Shown here: piece by piece, positions 9,271 through 19,091 of the stretch
Numbering within the stretch: position 1 is the stretch's first letter
How the letters are laid out: every line of letters starts with the position of its first letter
Source of the DNA: Lysobacteraceae bacterium
Lineage (GTDB): Bacteria; Pseudomonadota; Gammaproteobacteria; Xanthomonadales; Xanthomonadaceae
NCBI GenBank assembly: GCA_031263725.1
Contig: JAISFF010000012.1
Span: 1 to 49,451 of the forward strand
DNA length: 49,451 bases
Direction: 5' to 3'
Position numbers and translations under genes: made by a program
The notes under the pieces: generated by a model
Told to the model about the DNA's origin: nothing
The model's input: only the letters and a program-made list of their open reading frames with translations
Database searches by the model: none

Positions 9271-9811
9271 TGCGGCCGGGAAACAGGGCCAGGAATTCAA
9301 TTCAGAGAAACGCGATAAAACGTGACGCGCATCACGATAATGCCTGTCGATTCATATGACTCCATCAATCGATTTTCCATCAATGATTTGATCCCAGCGC
9401 ATAATGAGACAGGGTCTTAATTATTCATGTATATTAATACGATAGATGGTTGGTGATTCCGAATGAACTGATGGGATGATCGAATTTGGTGGCGGGTGAG
9501 TCAAGCAGGGGCGATCCGGATATCCAGGGATCGTCTGTGTTGAATGAAGCGGAGTCGGGAGTGCAGACGACGCGGCGCATTCGCGTGCGGAATATCACGG
9601 ATCGCAATCGGTATGCGCCCGTATCCGGAATTCCCGATGGGGAAATGGACTCGCGTATCTGTTGCGACCGTACGGAAGGGCATGTTCTTCGAAAAAGCTG
9701 TGCGCTGAATGCCTGGCCGGATTTGCGCATTTCGTAATGTAATATCTGTTTTCCATCTGTGCCGGTGAACGGCTTCGGTCGCCACGGCAAGCCATTGGAT
9801 TCGATCGGGTT
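9271..9811. other. Non-coding region before the cardiolipin synthase gene
   Basis: About 540 bases have no gene I can support. The first 200 bases are distinctly A/T-rich compared with the flanks and include a CRP-like palindrome at 9321-9336. A small hairpin, CGATCC to GGATCG, lies near 9509-9532. Promoter-like TAATAT sits near 9740. The region could hold regulatory sites for the next gene or a small RNA. Confidence 0.4.
9321..9336. promoter_or_regulatory. CRP/Clp-type palindromic binding site
   Basis: CGTGACGCGCATCACG is a perfect palindrome of the form GTGA-N6-TCAC, the core of CRP-family operators. Clp of Xanthomonas recognises this motif type and responds to cyclic di-GMP. It lies in an A/T-rich non-coding stretch with no gene start nearby. 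The closest downstream start is 476 bases away, so its target is uncertain. Confidence 0.55.
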
Positions 9812-11224
9812 ATGGATTGGACATCAGGCACCTTGTTGCTCGCACTCGATTGGGCCATCCGTCTGGCGGCGCTGTGGTGGATTCCATCGCGCTCCACGTC
9901 GGCGGCTGCGCGCAGCTGGTTGCTGCTGGTGGGATTCCTGCCGGTCTTCGGATTGCCTTTGTACCTGCTGTTCGGACATCCCTGGCTGTCGCGTGAGCGC
10001 GTACTTCGGCAACGGGATGTTTCGTGCGGGATCCGCGCGGAACAGTCGACGCAATCGGTACTGCGCTGGACACCGCAGCCGGATACCGTCGCCGCGGAAC
10101 TGACACCGTTGATCGAGCGGCTCGGCGACTTCATGCCGGTACATGGCAATGCGGTCGAGCTGATGGACGACTACGACGGCTCCCTGAAAGCGCTGCTCGA
10201 GGATATCGATGCCGCCAGCGAGCGCGTGCATCTGCTGTATTACCTGATGCTCGCCGACAAAGTCGGAAATGCGGTGACGGAAGCCCTGGAGCGGGCAGTC
10301 GCGCGGGGCGTGCGCTGCCGGGTGCTGCTGGATGCGGTGGGCGCGAAAAAGGGAATCCGCCGCTATGCGAAACGCTTGCGCAAGGCGGGGGTGGATGTGC
10401 ACGAAATGCTGCCGGGCGGACTGCGCTGGCGCCGGAGTGGACGCATGGATCTGCGCAACCATCGGAAGATCGCGGTGATCGATCAGCGCGTGGCTTATGT
10501 CGGATCGCAAAATCTGGCCTTGCCCGATTTCGTGCCCGGATATCCCAACCGCGAGCTGGTGGCGCGGGTGGGCGGCCCGGTGGTGGCGCACCTGGAAGCG
10601 GTCTTCGCCAGCGACTGGTATCTGGAGACCAGCGAAGCGCTTCCGGCTCCGGTCGGCGAGGTGACCGGAGCCGACGACATCGCGGTGCAACTATTGCCCA
10701 GCGGGCCGGCCTATCCGTTCCCGAATGCGGGAGACACCGTCAATACGCTGATCCATCTGGCCCGTCACAGGCTGGTGCTGACCACGCCCTATTTCGTGCC
10801 GGACGACAGCACCGTCAATGCGCTGCGTATCGCCGCGCTGTCCGGCGTGAATGTGCAACTGATCTTGTCGCGGAGCAACAACCAGTATCTGACCGCATGG
10901 GCACAGCATGCGTATTACGAGGAACTGCTGGCGGCCGGAGTGAATATCTCCCTTTATCGCCCCCATTTCCTGCATGCCAAGCACTTGAGCGTGGACGATG
11001 ATGTGGCGTTGATCGGTTCGATCAATCTGGACATGCGCTCCTTCGCGCTGAATGCGGAAATCGGAATGCTTTGTTACGACGCCGGTGTCGTAACCAAGAT
11101 GCGGGAAGTCGAAGCGGAATACCTGGCCGATGCCGAGCACCTGTCGTTGCAGCAGTGGCGCCAGCGGCCGGGCTGGAAACGCAGCCTGGAGGGCATTGCG
11201 CGCCTGGCCGACTCCTTCATGTAG
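9812..11224 (+). CDS. cls: Cardiolipin synthase (phospholipase D family)
   Basis: The 470-residue inner-membrane enzyme condenses phosphatidylglycerol into cardiolipin. Two N-terminal membrane segments lie at about residues 5-25 and 33-55. Two HKD catalytic motifs follow. The first is HRKIAVID starting at H217. The second is HAKHLSVDD starting at H388, followed by IGSINLDMRS. The length and the GSxN element after each HKD agree with bacterial cardiolipin synthases. The ATG at 9812 gives MDWTSGTLLL, a typical start. The gene appears to have its own transcription unit. Confidence 0.92.
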   Translation: MDWTSGTLLLALDWAIRLAALWWIPSRSTSAAARSWLLLVGFLPVFGLPLYLLFGHPWLSRERVLRQRDVSCGIRAEQSTQSVLRWTPQPDTVAAELTPLIERLGDFMPVHGNAVELMDDYDGSLKALLEDIDAASERVHLLYYLMLADKVGNAVTEALERAVARGVRCRVLLDAVGAKKGIRRYAKRLRKAGVDVHEMLPGGLRWRRSGRMDLRNHRKIAVIDQRVAYVGSQNLALPDFVPGYPNRELVARVGGPVVAHLEAVFASDWYLETSEALPAPVGEVTGADDIAVQLLPSGPAYPFPNAGDTVNTLIHLARHRLVLTTPYFVPDDSTVNALRIAALSGVNVQLILSRSNNQYLTAWAQHAYYEELLAAGVNISLYRPHFLHAKHLSVDDDVALIGSINLDMRSFALNAEIGMLCYDAGVVTKMREVEAEYLADAEHLSLQQWRQRPGWKRSLEGIARLADSFM

Positions 11225-11352
11225 CAGCGCAGCGCCTGTTTCATCCCGGAATACGGCCACGGCGGACGAACTGGTCCGGCGTGTGGCGTCCGGTCGCTGC
11301 CGGCGAGATTGCCGCATAATGCAGTCCGTTTCGTCCAGCCGGAGATTCCGTC

Positions 11353-12735
11353 GTGCAGAAGGTGCCGGATGTTTTCGATATCGCCATCGTCGGTGGTGGC
11401 GCCGGTGGCGTGCTGGTGGCGTTGCACGCGCTGCGCCGGGCTTCGCGTGCCGTCGATATCGCGCTGGTCGAGCCGATGGGCGAGCTGGGCGAGGGCGCCG
11501 CCTATTCGGCGAAGACACCGGAATACCTGCTCAATGTGCCGGTGGCGAAAATGAGCGCATTCGCCCGGTTGCCGAACGACTTTCTGGATTACCAGCAGGC
11601 GCGGCACCTGAGCCGGTTCGTTGCCGCCGAATGGGCCTGGCGTTTCGTGCCCCGGCATGAATATGCGGAATACCTGCGCCTGCGGTTGCGACAGGCGCAG
11701 GAAAACAGTATGGCCAGATTGCATGTAATCAGAGACCTGGCTGTCGCGATGACGGACACCGCGGATGGCGGCATCGGTCTGCGGTTGGAGCGAGGCCGCG
11801 TGATGACGGCCCGAAGCATGGCGCTTTGCATCGGCAATCTGCAGAAGCCGTTGCCGGTGGAGCCGGATCCGGACATGGCGGAGCGTTGCATCGATGCATG
11901 GAATTACGCCAAGGTCGATTCGATCCCGCACGATGCCCGGGTCATCATCGTCGGCAGCGGATTGAGCATGGCGGATACGCTATTGGCGCTGCATGCGCAA
12001 GGCCATGACGCTGCCATCGATGTGGTCTCGCGACATGCGTTGCTGCCGTTGCCACATGCGCAGGATCAGGCGCCGGCCGATTTCGATACGGATGAGCTGA
12101 TGCGCCTGGACTTGCGCGGAAGAATGCGCCGGTTGCGCGAGCTGGCTGCCCTGGCGCAGGCGCAGGGACGATCCTGGCAATCGGTGATGGAGAGGATACG
12201 GCCGCTGGGGCAGGAGCTGTGGTGTTCGATGTCGTCGCAGGATCAGCGCCGTTTCCTGCGCCACGTCCGCCGTTATTGGGATGTGCATCGGCATCGGATC
12301 GATCCTGCGCTGGAGGCTTCGATTCGCGCCATGCTGGACAGCGGGCAGGTGCGTTTGCATCGCGCCGGAATGCGGGCCGCGACGGTGGATGGCACGCAAC
12401 TGCGGGTGGAGGTTTCCGCGGGCGATGGATGCAGGCGTACCTTGTGGGTGGACAACATCGTCAATGCCACGGGGGTCGAACTGGGCGCGCATGCGATGAA
12501 ACATGCGTTGCTGCGGCACTGTCTGCAAAACGGGTATGCGCGTCCGGGTCCGCATGGGCTGGGAATCCATACCATGCCTGATGGCAGCCTGGTCGCTGCC
12601 GACGGCAATGTGCGCAATCACTGCCGGGTGTTGGGCAGTCTGCGTATCGGGGATCTCTGGGAAAGCCTGGCGATTCCGGAACTCAGGGCCCAGGCCGAAC
12701 AGATCGCAAGGGATTTGCTGGAAAAGTCGCGTTAG
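11353..12735 (+). CDS. FAD/NAD(P)-binding protein
   Basis: The 460-residue protein begins with a dinucleotide-binding fold, IAIVGGGAGGVLVAL, for FAD. A second Rossmann motif, VIIVGSGLSMADTLLAL (about residue 198 on), is probably for NAD(P)H. The layout resembles the NAD_binding_9-type family of putative hydroxyacylglutathione/lycopene-cyclase-like oxidoreductases, whose reactions are mostly unknown. A GTG start at 11353 is preceded by GGAG at 11341-11344. A late motif near the C-terminus, VNATGVELG, looks like a flavoprotein ATG motif. The neighbours give no clear pathway link. Confidence 0.75.
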   Translation: MQKVPDVFDIAIVGGGAGGVLVALHALRRASRAVDIALVEPMGELGEGAAYSAKTPEYLLNVPVAKMSAFARLPNDFLDYQQARHLSRFVAAEWAWRFVPRHEYAEYLRLRLRQAQENSMARLHVIRDLAVAMTDTADGGIGLRLERGRVMTARSMALCIGNLQKPLPVEPDPDMAERCIDAWNYAKVDSIPHDARVIIVGSGLSMADTLLALHAQGHDAAIDVVSRHALLPLPHAQDQAPADFDTDELMRLDLRGRMRRLRELAALAQAQGRSWQSVMERIRPLGQELWCSMSSQDQRRFLRHVRRYWDVHRHRIDPALEASIRAMLDSGQVRLHRAGMRAATVDGTQLRVEVSAGDGCRRTLWVDNIVNATGVELGAHAMKHALLRHCLQNGYARPGPHGLGIHTMPDGSLVAADGNVRNHCRVLGSLRIGDLWESLAIPELRAQAEQIARDLLEKSR

Positions 12736-12845
12736 CCTCGGCGGGCACGGTGCATCCGTGGCGTGGGTGGCGAAGCCGATTACATAAATAGCGCTGGCGA
12801 CGCGGTAGACTTCCGCATTCGACCTCGTCGCCGGGAGTTGCGGGT

Positions 12846-15800
12846 TTGGTTCCAAGCTGGGTCTTGCTGCTGGTTTCGGCCGGTTACGCCGGGCTGCTGT
12901 TCGCAGTGGCCTGGTGGGGCGACCGGCGCTCGCTGTACGAAGAGCGCCCCTGGCTGCGGTCGGTGGTCTACAGCCTGGCGCTGGCCATCTACTGTTCGTC
13001 ATGGACGTTCTATGGCGCCGTGGGCAGCGCGGTCCGCTACGGCATCGATTATCTGCCGATCTACCTGGCGCCGATTCTGCTTCTGCTGTTCGGATGGCGG
13101 ATCATAGAGCGCCTGGCGCTGATCGCGCGCAGTCAGAACACGGTTTCCATCGCCGATTTCATTTCCACCCGCTATGGCCGTTCGCGCCGTCTGGCGGCGT
13201 TGGTGACGCTGTTCGCGGTCATCGGCATCACGCCTTACATTGCACTGCAATACAAGGCGGTGGCGATGAGCATAGGCGTGCTCTCCAGGGCCGGGACGCA
13301 CAGCGGTTTCTTCACCGACCCCGCGCTCTACGTCGCATTGCTGATGGCCCTGTTCGCGATGTTGTTCGGCACCCGCCAGGTGGATGCGACCGAGCACCAT
13401 CACGGCATGATGCTGGCGATCGCGCTGGAATCGCTGGTCAAACTGATGGCGGTACTGGCGGTGGGCGTGTTCGCCTACGCCTGGCTGGGCGACCATTCGA
13501 TCCGCATCGTCGAGTCCACGCACATGCTGTTCGAGAACTCGATGCCGACCGGTTTCATCGCCCAGACCGTACTGGGCATGCTGGCCATCATCTGTCTGCC
13601 GCGCCAGTTCCAGGTGGCGGTGGTGGAATGCTACGACGTGCGCGATATCCGCAAGGCGCGCTGGCTGTTCGGCGGCTATCTGGTGTTGATATCGGTGATG
13701 GTCATCCCGATCGCACTGGCCTGCATCAACCTGTTCGGGGCCAGCGGCGATCCCAGCGCCGACTCGGCGATCCTGAAACTGCCGATGGAGGAGGGCAACA
13801 AAGCGCTGGCGCTGGTCGTGTTCGTCGGCGGCTTTTCGGCGGCGACCGGCATGGTCATCGTGGCCAGCATCGCTCTGGCGACCATGGTCAGCAACGACCT
13901 GGTGATGCCGCTGCTGCTGCGTCCGGGATGGGACAAGCAGCGCCCGGATGCGGATGTGGCAACGCTGATGCTGTGGGTGCGCCGCGCCACCATCCTGGTG
14001 CTGGCGCTGGGCGCGTACTTCTACTATCGCAATACCGGCAACGACCGCAGCCTTTCCTCGTACGGACTGATGGCATTCGTCGCGGTCGCGCAGTTCGCAC
14101 CGGGCCTGATCGGCGGCCTGTTCTGGCGTGGCGCCAGCCGCAACGGCGTCGAATTCGGTCTGCTCGCCGGCTTCGCGATCTGGACCTATACCTTGCTGCT
14201 GCCGGCGTTGTCCGCGGCGGGCTGGTTCGATTCGCGCTGGCTGTCGGCGGGACCGCTCGGCATCGAATGGCTGCGGCCGGGACATCTGTTCGGATTGAGC
14301 GGCTGGGATCCGCTTTCGCACGGTACTTTCTGGTCGCTGCTGGTCAACAGCAGCGTCATGATGCTGGTTTCGGCGCGCTGGCGCCCCAGCGTCGATGAGC
14401 GGCTGCGGATCGCGCCCTTCCTCGATCCCTATGTCGAGCCGCGGACCTCGGTGCCCAGCGAGTGGCCGGGCAATGTCCGCATCGGCGACCTGGAGTCGCT
14501 GGCGCGCCGTATCGTGGGCGAGCGACATGCGCGGCGCGCATTCGCCGAGCAGGCGCAATTGATGGGGCGCGAGCTGCAGCCGACGGCCAGCGCCGACCGT
14601 TCCTGGGTCCAGTTCACCGAGCGTCTGCTGGCTGCGGCCATCGGCGCGGCCTCGGCGCGCCTGGTCCTGACCAGCGTGCTGCGCGGCTCCGGCATGGATC
14701 TGAGCGAAGTGATGGCGCTGCTGGACGAAGCGGGCCAGGAGTTGCGCTTCAATCGGGAAATCCTTTCCACGACGCTGGAAAACATCAGTGCCGGCGTCAG
14801 CGTGGTCGATCCGGAGATGCGCCTGGTGGCCTGGAACCGCCGCTACCAGCAGATGTTCGGCTATCCCGAGGGCATGCTGTATGTCGGCCGGCCGGTGGCG
14901 GACCTGATCCGCTACAACGCCGATCGCGGCGAGTTGGGCGAAGGCAAGGCCGACGACCAGATCCGGCGCCGCATCGAGTACATGCGCGCCGGTTCGCCGC
15001 ATCTGTTCGAGCGTGTCCTGAGCGACGGCACGGTGATCGAAATGCGCGGGCAGGCATTGCCCAACGGCGGCTATGTCACCAGCTACAACGATGTGACCGA
15101 CTTCAAGCGGGTCGAGCTGGCGCTGCTGGAAGTCAACGAAACGCTGGAGCAGCGCGTCGCGGAACGCACCCGCGAGGCGGAAGAAGCGCAACAGTCGAGG
15201 ACCCGTTTCCTGGCCGCGATCAGCCACGACGTGCTGCAACCGCTGAATGCCGCGCGGCTGTTCGCCGCCGCGCTGCGCGACAACGAGGATGCGCAGGAAC
15301 AGCGGCATCTGGCCGAACGTGTCGATGCTTCCCTGCGCGCCGCCGAGGAACTGCTGGACGGATTGCTGGATGTCTCGCGCCTGGATACCGGCTCGCTGAA
15401 GGCGGAAATCAGCAATTTCGATGCGGCGGAGCTGATGCGCGAACTGGCCGCGCAATACGCGCCGGTGGCCGCCGGCCGCAATCTGCGGTTGTGCGTGCAT
15501 GCCCGGCATTGTTTCGTGCGCAGCGATCGTCGTTTGCTGCGGCGGGTGCTGCAGAACTTTCTCGCCAACGCGTTGCGCTATACGCGCCAGGGCGGCATCG
15601 TGCTCGGCATGCGCCTGCATGCGGATACGGTGTCGTTGCAGGTCTGGGATACCGGTCCCGGCATTCCGGAACAACACATGCGCCAGATCTACGACGAGTT
15701 CCAGCGCTACCAGCAGCCCTTCGACTGGGGCGAGCGCGGCATGGGGCTGGGGCTTTCGATCTGCCAGCGCATCTCGCGCCTGCTCGAACATTCCCTGGAC

Positions 15801-16298
15801 GCGCGCAGCCGCGCCGGTCGCGGCAGCATGTTCTCGATCATCGTTCCGATCGCGCCCAATGCGGCGATCGAACCGCCGCCGCCGCCGGTCGCGGCCGATT
15901 CGCTGGCGGGACTGCGGGTGTTGTGCGTGGACAACGATCACGAGATCCTGGATGGCATGCGCGCATTGCTTGGACGCTGGCAGGCGGAAGTGATTCCCGC
16001 GACCACGGTGGACCAAGCGCTCGCACTGGCGCGCGCGCGCGCGCCGGATGTCATGCTGGTCGATTACCACCTGCACGACCGCATGGACGGATTGAGCGCG
16101 CTCAATGCCTTGCGTGATGCGGTGGCGCCGCGGCCTTTGCCGGGGGCGTTGCTGACCGCCGATGGCCGCGACGAGCTCAAGCGGCGCGCGCGCGAATGCG
16201 GCTACCGGTTGCTGACCAAGCCGATCAAGCCGGCGTCCCTGCGCGCCTTCCTCGCGGCGCACCATCGTCCGGGCAAGCCGGGATGGAACACCGCGTAG
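12846..16298 (+). CDS. Hybrid histidine kinase with sodium/solute-symporter sensor domain
   Basis: The 1150-residue membrane protein starts with a sodium:solute symporter-like domain of about 13 helices (residues about 1-480). A linker and a PAS domain (about 640-760) follow. The HisKA domain has SHDVLQPLN with phosphoacceptor H794. A HATPase domain has DTGPGIPE and GMGLGLSI. The C-terminal receiver domain has phospho-site D1073 in MLVDYHLHDRMDG and the conserved TKPIKP. This layout is that of the CbrA/NahK-like kinases, where the transporter half may sense or carry a nutrient. A TTG start at 12846 is supported by GGGAG at 12833-12837. No response regulator gene is adjacent, so signalling probably goes through an unlinked regulator. 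Confidence 0.9.
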   Translation: MVPSWVLLLVSAGYAGLLFAVAWWGDRRSLYEERPWLRSVVYSLALAIYCSSWTFYGAVGSAVRYGIDYLPIYLAPILLLLFGWRIIERLALIARSQNTVSIADFISTRYGRSRRLAALVTLFAVIGITPYIALQYKAVAMSIGVLSRAGTHSGFFTDPALYVALLMALFAMLFGTRQVDATEHHHGMMLAIALESLVKLMAVLAVGVFAYAWLGDHSIRIVESTHMLFENSMPTGFIAQTVLGMLAIICLPRQFQVAVVECYDVRDIRKARWLFGGYLVLISVMVIPIALACINLFGASGDPSADSAILKLPMEEGNKALALVVFVGGFSAATGMVIVASIALATMVSNDLVMPLLLRPGWDKQRPDADVATLMLWVRRATILVLALGAYFYYRNTGNDRSLSSYGLMAFVAVAQFAPGLIGGLFWRGASRNGVEFGLLAGFAIWTYTLLLPALSAAGWFDSRWLSAGPLGIEWLRPGHLFGLSGWDPLSHGTFWSLLVNSSVMMLVSARWRPSVDERLRIAPFLDPYVEPRTSVPSEWPGNVRIGDLESLARRIVGERHARRAFAEQAQLMGRELQPTASADRSWVQFTERLLAAAIGAASARLVLTSVLRGSGMDLSEVMALLDEAGQELRFNREILSTTLENISAGVSVVDPEMRLVAWNRRYQQMFGYPEGMLYVGRPVADLIRYNADRGELGEGKADDQIRRRIEYMRAGSPHLFERVLSDGTVIEMRGQALPNGGYVTSYNDVTDFKRVELALLEVNETLEQRVAERTREAEEAQQSRTRFLAAISHDVLQPLNAARLFAAALRDNEDAQEQRHLAERVDASLRAAEELLDGLLDVSRLDTGSLKAEISNFDAAELMRELAAQYAPVAAGRNLRLCVHARHCFVRSDRRLLRRVLQNFLANALRYTRQGGIVLGMRLHADTVSLQVWDTGPGIPEQHMRQIYDEFQRYQQPFDWGERGMGLGLSICQRISRLLEHSLDARSRAGRGSMFSIIVPIAPNAAIEPPPPPVAADSLAGLRVLCVDNDHEILDGMRALLGRWQAEVIPATTVDQALALARARAPDVMLVDYHLHDRMDGLSALNALRDAVAPRPLPGALLTADGRDELKRRARECGYRLLTKPIKPASLRAFLAAHHRPGKPGWNTA

Positions 16299-16416
16299 CG
16301 TGGCGGGTCGCCGAGCCCACACCATCGGCACATGCCTGTCATCCCGGGAACCTTTACAGTAACGGGCTGCTGTTTCCCGATATTCCCTTTCCCTCCTACA
16401 CAATTCAGGACCGACC

Positions 16417-18564
16417 ATGCGTATTGTCGTTTTGACCGCCGCCGTCGCCATGGCGCTGAGCGCCTGCACCGGCGACAAATCCGCCGATTCCACCCCGCCG
16501 CCGCAGGAGACCGCCGTGCCCTCGGAAACCCCGAATCCGTTGCTGGAAGCCAGCACCCTGCCGTTCGGTGCGCCGGACTTTTCCAAGCTCAAGGACACCG
16601 ACTACCAGCCAGCCATCGAAGAAGGCATGCAGCGGCACATCGAGGAGATCCGCGTCATCGCCGACAGCCAGGAGGCGCCAGCTTTCGCCAACACCATCGA
16701 GGCGATGGAGCGCAGCGGCGAGCTGCTGACGCGTTCGACCACCGTTTTCTACGCGCTGACCTCGGCCAACACCAACGACACGCTACAGGCGGCCGAGATC
16801 GCGCTGGCGCCGAAGCTGGCCGCGCATTCGGACGAGATCCATCTCGATCCCAAGCTGTTCGAGCGAGTCAAGACGATCTACGACCAGCGCGAAACGCTGG
16901 GCCTGGATCCGGAACAGGAATATCTGGTCGAGCGGACCTATCTCGGATTCGTCCGCGCCGGCGCGCAGTTGTCGGACGAGGACAAGAGCACGCTGCGCCG
17001 GCTGAACCAGGAAGAGTCCACGCTTTCGACCGAGTTCGGCAACAAACTGCTGGCCGCGGGAACCGCCGGCGCCGTGGTGGTCGAGGACAGGGCGCAACTG
17101 GCAGGACTGAGCGAAAGCGATATCGCCGCCGCCGCCGAGGCCGCCAAGTCGCGCAACCTGGAAGGCAACTGGGTCCTGCCGTTGCAAAACACCACCCAGC
17201 AGCCGGTGTTGTCCTCGTTGCAGAACCGCGACCTGCGCGCCAGGGTCCTGGAGGCTTCGACCCAGCGCGCCGAGCACAACGATGGCAACGATACGCGCGC
17301 GCTGATCCAGCGGCTCGCACAGTTGCGTGCGCAAAAGGCCAGGCTGCTCGGCTTCGACAGCTATGCCGCTTACAGCCTCGACGACCAGATGGCCAAAACG
17401 CCGGCTGCCGCCGGGAAGCTGTTGACCGACACGGTGCCTGCGGCCACGGCCAAGGCGCGTGGCGAGCTGGCCAAGATCCAGGCTGTGATCGATCAGCAGA
17501 ACGGCGGCTTTCAGGCCGGCGCGTCGGATTGGGATTTCTACGCCGAGCAGGTGCGCAAGGCCGAGTACGATCTGGACGAATCCCAGACCAAGCCGTATTT
17601 CGAGTTGAATCGCGTGTTGACCGATGGCGTGTTCTATGCCGCCAACCAGCTGTACGGCATCACCCTGAAGGAGCGTACCGACCTGCCGGTCTATCACCCG
17701 GACGTGCGCGTGTTCGATGTGATGGATAACGGCGGCAAGCAGCTGGCGCTGTTCTACTTCGATCCGTACAAGCGCGACAACAAGCAGGGCAGCGCCTGGA
17801 TGGGCAACTTCGTCGAACAGAACGGCCTGACCGGCGCGATTCCGGTGATCTACAACGTCGAGAACATCACCAAGCCGGTGGCTGGACAGCCGGCGCTGCT
17901 GGCCTGGGACGAAGTGACCACGATGTTCCACGAGTTCGGTCACGCGCTGCACGGCATGTTCTCCAAGACCCGCTATCCGAGCCTGGCGGGCACCAACGTC
18001 TCGCGCGACTTCGTCGAATTCCCGTCGCAGTTCAACGAGCATTGGGCCGCCGATCCGAAGGTGCTGGCCAACTATGCCAAGCACTACCGGAGCGGTGAAG
18101 CGATGCCGCAGGAATTGCTGGAGAAGATACTGAAGGCGCGTTCGTTCAATCAGGGCTACGCGACCACCGAGTATCTGTCCGCCGCGCTGCTGGACATGGC
18201 CTGGCATACGCTGCCGGCCGACAGCGACAAGCAGGATGTGGACGCGTTCGAGGCCGATGCGCTGCAGCGCTTCAGGGTCGATCTGCCGCAGGTTCCGCCG
18301 CGCTATCGCACCAGCTATTTCAACCATATCTGGGGTGGCGGCTATGCGGCGGGCTACTACGCCTATTTCTGGGCGGAGGTGCTCGACCATGACGCGTTCC
18401 AGTGGTTCACCGAGAACGGCGGCCTGACGCGCGAGAACGGACAGGTGTTCCGCGACAAGATCCTGTCGATCGGCAATACCCGCGATCTGGCGACCGCTTA
18501 CCGCGAGTTCCGCGGCCAGGATCCCAGCGTCGGGCCGTTGCTGGAGCATCGCGGCCTGAAGTGA
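16417..18564 (+). CDS. dcp: M3-family peptidyl-dipeptidase, lipoprotein form
   Basis: The 715-residue zinc metallopeptidase releases C-terminal dipeptides. The zinc site is HEFGHALHG with H505, E506 and H509; the third ligand region is downstream. The N-terminus MRIVVLTAAVAMALSAC is a lipoprotein signal with a lipobox cysteine, so the enzyme is likely anchored in the cell envelope, unlike cytoplasmic Dcp of E. coli. A Pro/Thr-rich spacer follows the cysteine. The length fits Dcp (about 680) plus the signal and linker. A terminator lies 24 bases past the stop. Confidence 0.9.
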   Translation: MRIVVLTAAVAMALSACTGDKSADSTPPPQETAVPSETPNPLLEASTLPFGAPDFSKLKDTDYQPAIEEGMQRHIEEIRVIADSQEAPAFANTIEAMERSGELLTRSTTVFYALTSANTNDTLQAAEIALAPKLAAHSDEIHLDPKLFERVKTIYDQRETLGLDPEQEYLVERTYLGFVRAGAQLSDEDKSTLRRLNQEESTLSTEFGNKLLAAGTAGAVVVEDRAQLAGLSESDIAAAAEAAKSRNLEGNWVLPLQNTTQQPVLSSLQNRDLRARVLEASTQRAEHNDGNDTRALIQRLAQLRAQKARLLGFDSYAAYSLDDQMAKTPAAAGKLLTDTVPAATAKARGELAKIQAVIDQQNGGFQAGASDWDFYAEQVRKAEYDLDESQTKPYFELNRVLTDGVFYAANQLYGITLKERTDLPVYHPDVRVFDVMDNGGKQLALFYFDPYKRDNKQGSAWMGNFVEQNGLTGAIPVIYNVENITKPVAGQPALLAWDEVTTMFHEFGHALHGMFSKTRYPSLAGTNVSRDFVEFPSQFNEHWAADPKVLANYAKHYRSGEAMPQELLEKILKARSFNQGYATTEYLSAALLDMAWHTLPADSDKQDVDAFEADALQRFRVDLPQVPPRYRTSYFNHIWGGGYAAGYYAYFWAEVLDHDAFQWFTENGGLTRENGQVFRDKILSIGNTRDLATAYREFRGQDPSVGPLLEHRGLK

Positions 18565-18587
18565 TCGCCATCGGCGGATGCAACCGG

Positions 18588-18619
18588 AACGGGAAGGTCG
18601 AATGGCCTTCCCGTTTTCC
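18588..18619 (+). terminator. Terminator after the peptidyl-dipeptidase gene
   Basis: The perfect stem AACGGGAAGG / CCTTCCCGTT (18588-18597 and 18606-18615) is followed by TTCCTT. Confidence 0.88.
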
Positions 18620-18984
18620 TTGCGAACGTGCCGATGCGTATGTTGCGGCGTTCCGTGGAGCGGACGACGGAGCCGGCGCGGCCAAGCGATGTTCCCGGTT
18701 TCCGCGCGCCTGGCCATTTCGTCGAACCGTTGCCGGCACATCTTCCGATTCTCCGGCGTGAGGCCGATACGAAATTAGGCGGCTACGAGCGTAAACCGGT
18801 TTCTGCGGAACTTCCCGTCTCACGCCGCCGGCTTGTCCTTTTCGACAGGATTCACCGGATCATGGCCTTGCTTCGGAATTCGCTCGCAGGCAATGGAATC
18901 GCGGTCTCGATCCGCGCGTGACGCATGACGCTACGGGAATTGCGGATCGCGGTCATGCCAATGATGCAAATGGATGGCGAACGA
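18620..18984. other. Stretch without a supported gene
   Basis: About 365 bases lie between two terminators that face each other. A 97-codon open frame at 18628-18921 is Arg/Pro-rich, has no ribosome-binding sequence and shows no family features, so I do not call it. Confidence 0.4.
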
Positions 18985-19013
18985 AAGCCCGATATCGTCA
19001 CGATACCGGGCTT
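18985..19013 (-). terminator. Terminator for the minus-strand I78-type lipoprotein genes
   Basis: AAGCCCG-a-TATCGT and ACGATA-c-CGGGCTT pair almost perfectly around one unpaired base. Read on the minus strand it lies about 80 bases past the stop codon at 19092. The downstream T tract is weak. Confidence 0.65.
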
Positions 19014-19091
19014 CGTCTCGGAGAAGAACGACGAGGCGGCCTTGTGCGCGCAATCGGATGAACCTGATGCGCTGCCGGAAATGGTTGTGCT

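Noticed and set aside
9434-9790. Open frames on both strands before cls
   Set aside because: There are no family features, and neighbouring frames of similar length exist by chance; the region looks regulatory.
16021-16050. Run of alternating GC inside the hybrid kinase gene
   Set aside because: It encodes an ordinary Ala/Arg stretch of the receiver domain and is explained by codon use.
12999-16598. A 1199-codon open frame on the minus strand across the hybrid kinase
   Set aside because: The composition is that of an antisense shadow, and the plus-strand kinase has all its catalytic motifs.
18628-18921. A 97-codon open frame after the peptidyl-dipeptidase gene
   Set aside because: It has low-complexity Arg/Pro composition, lies between two terminators and has no start signal.
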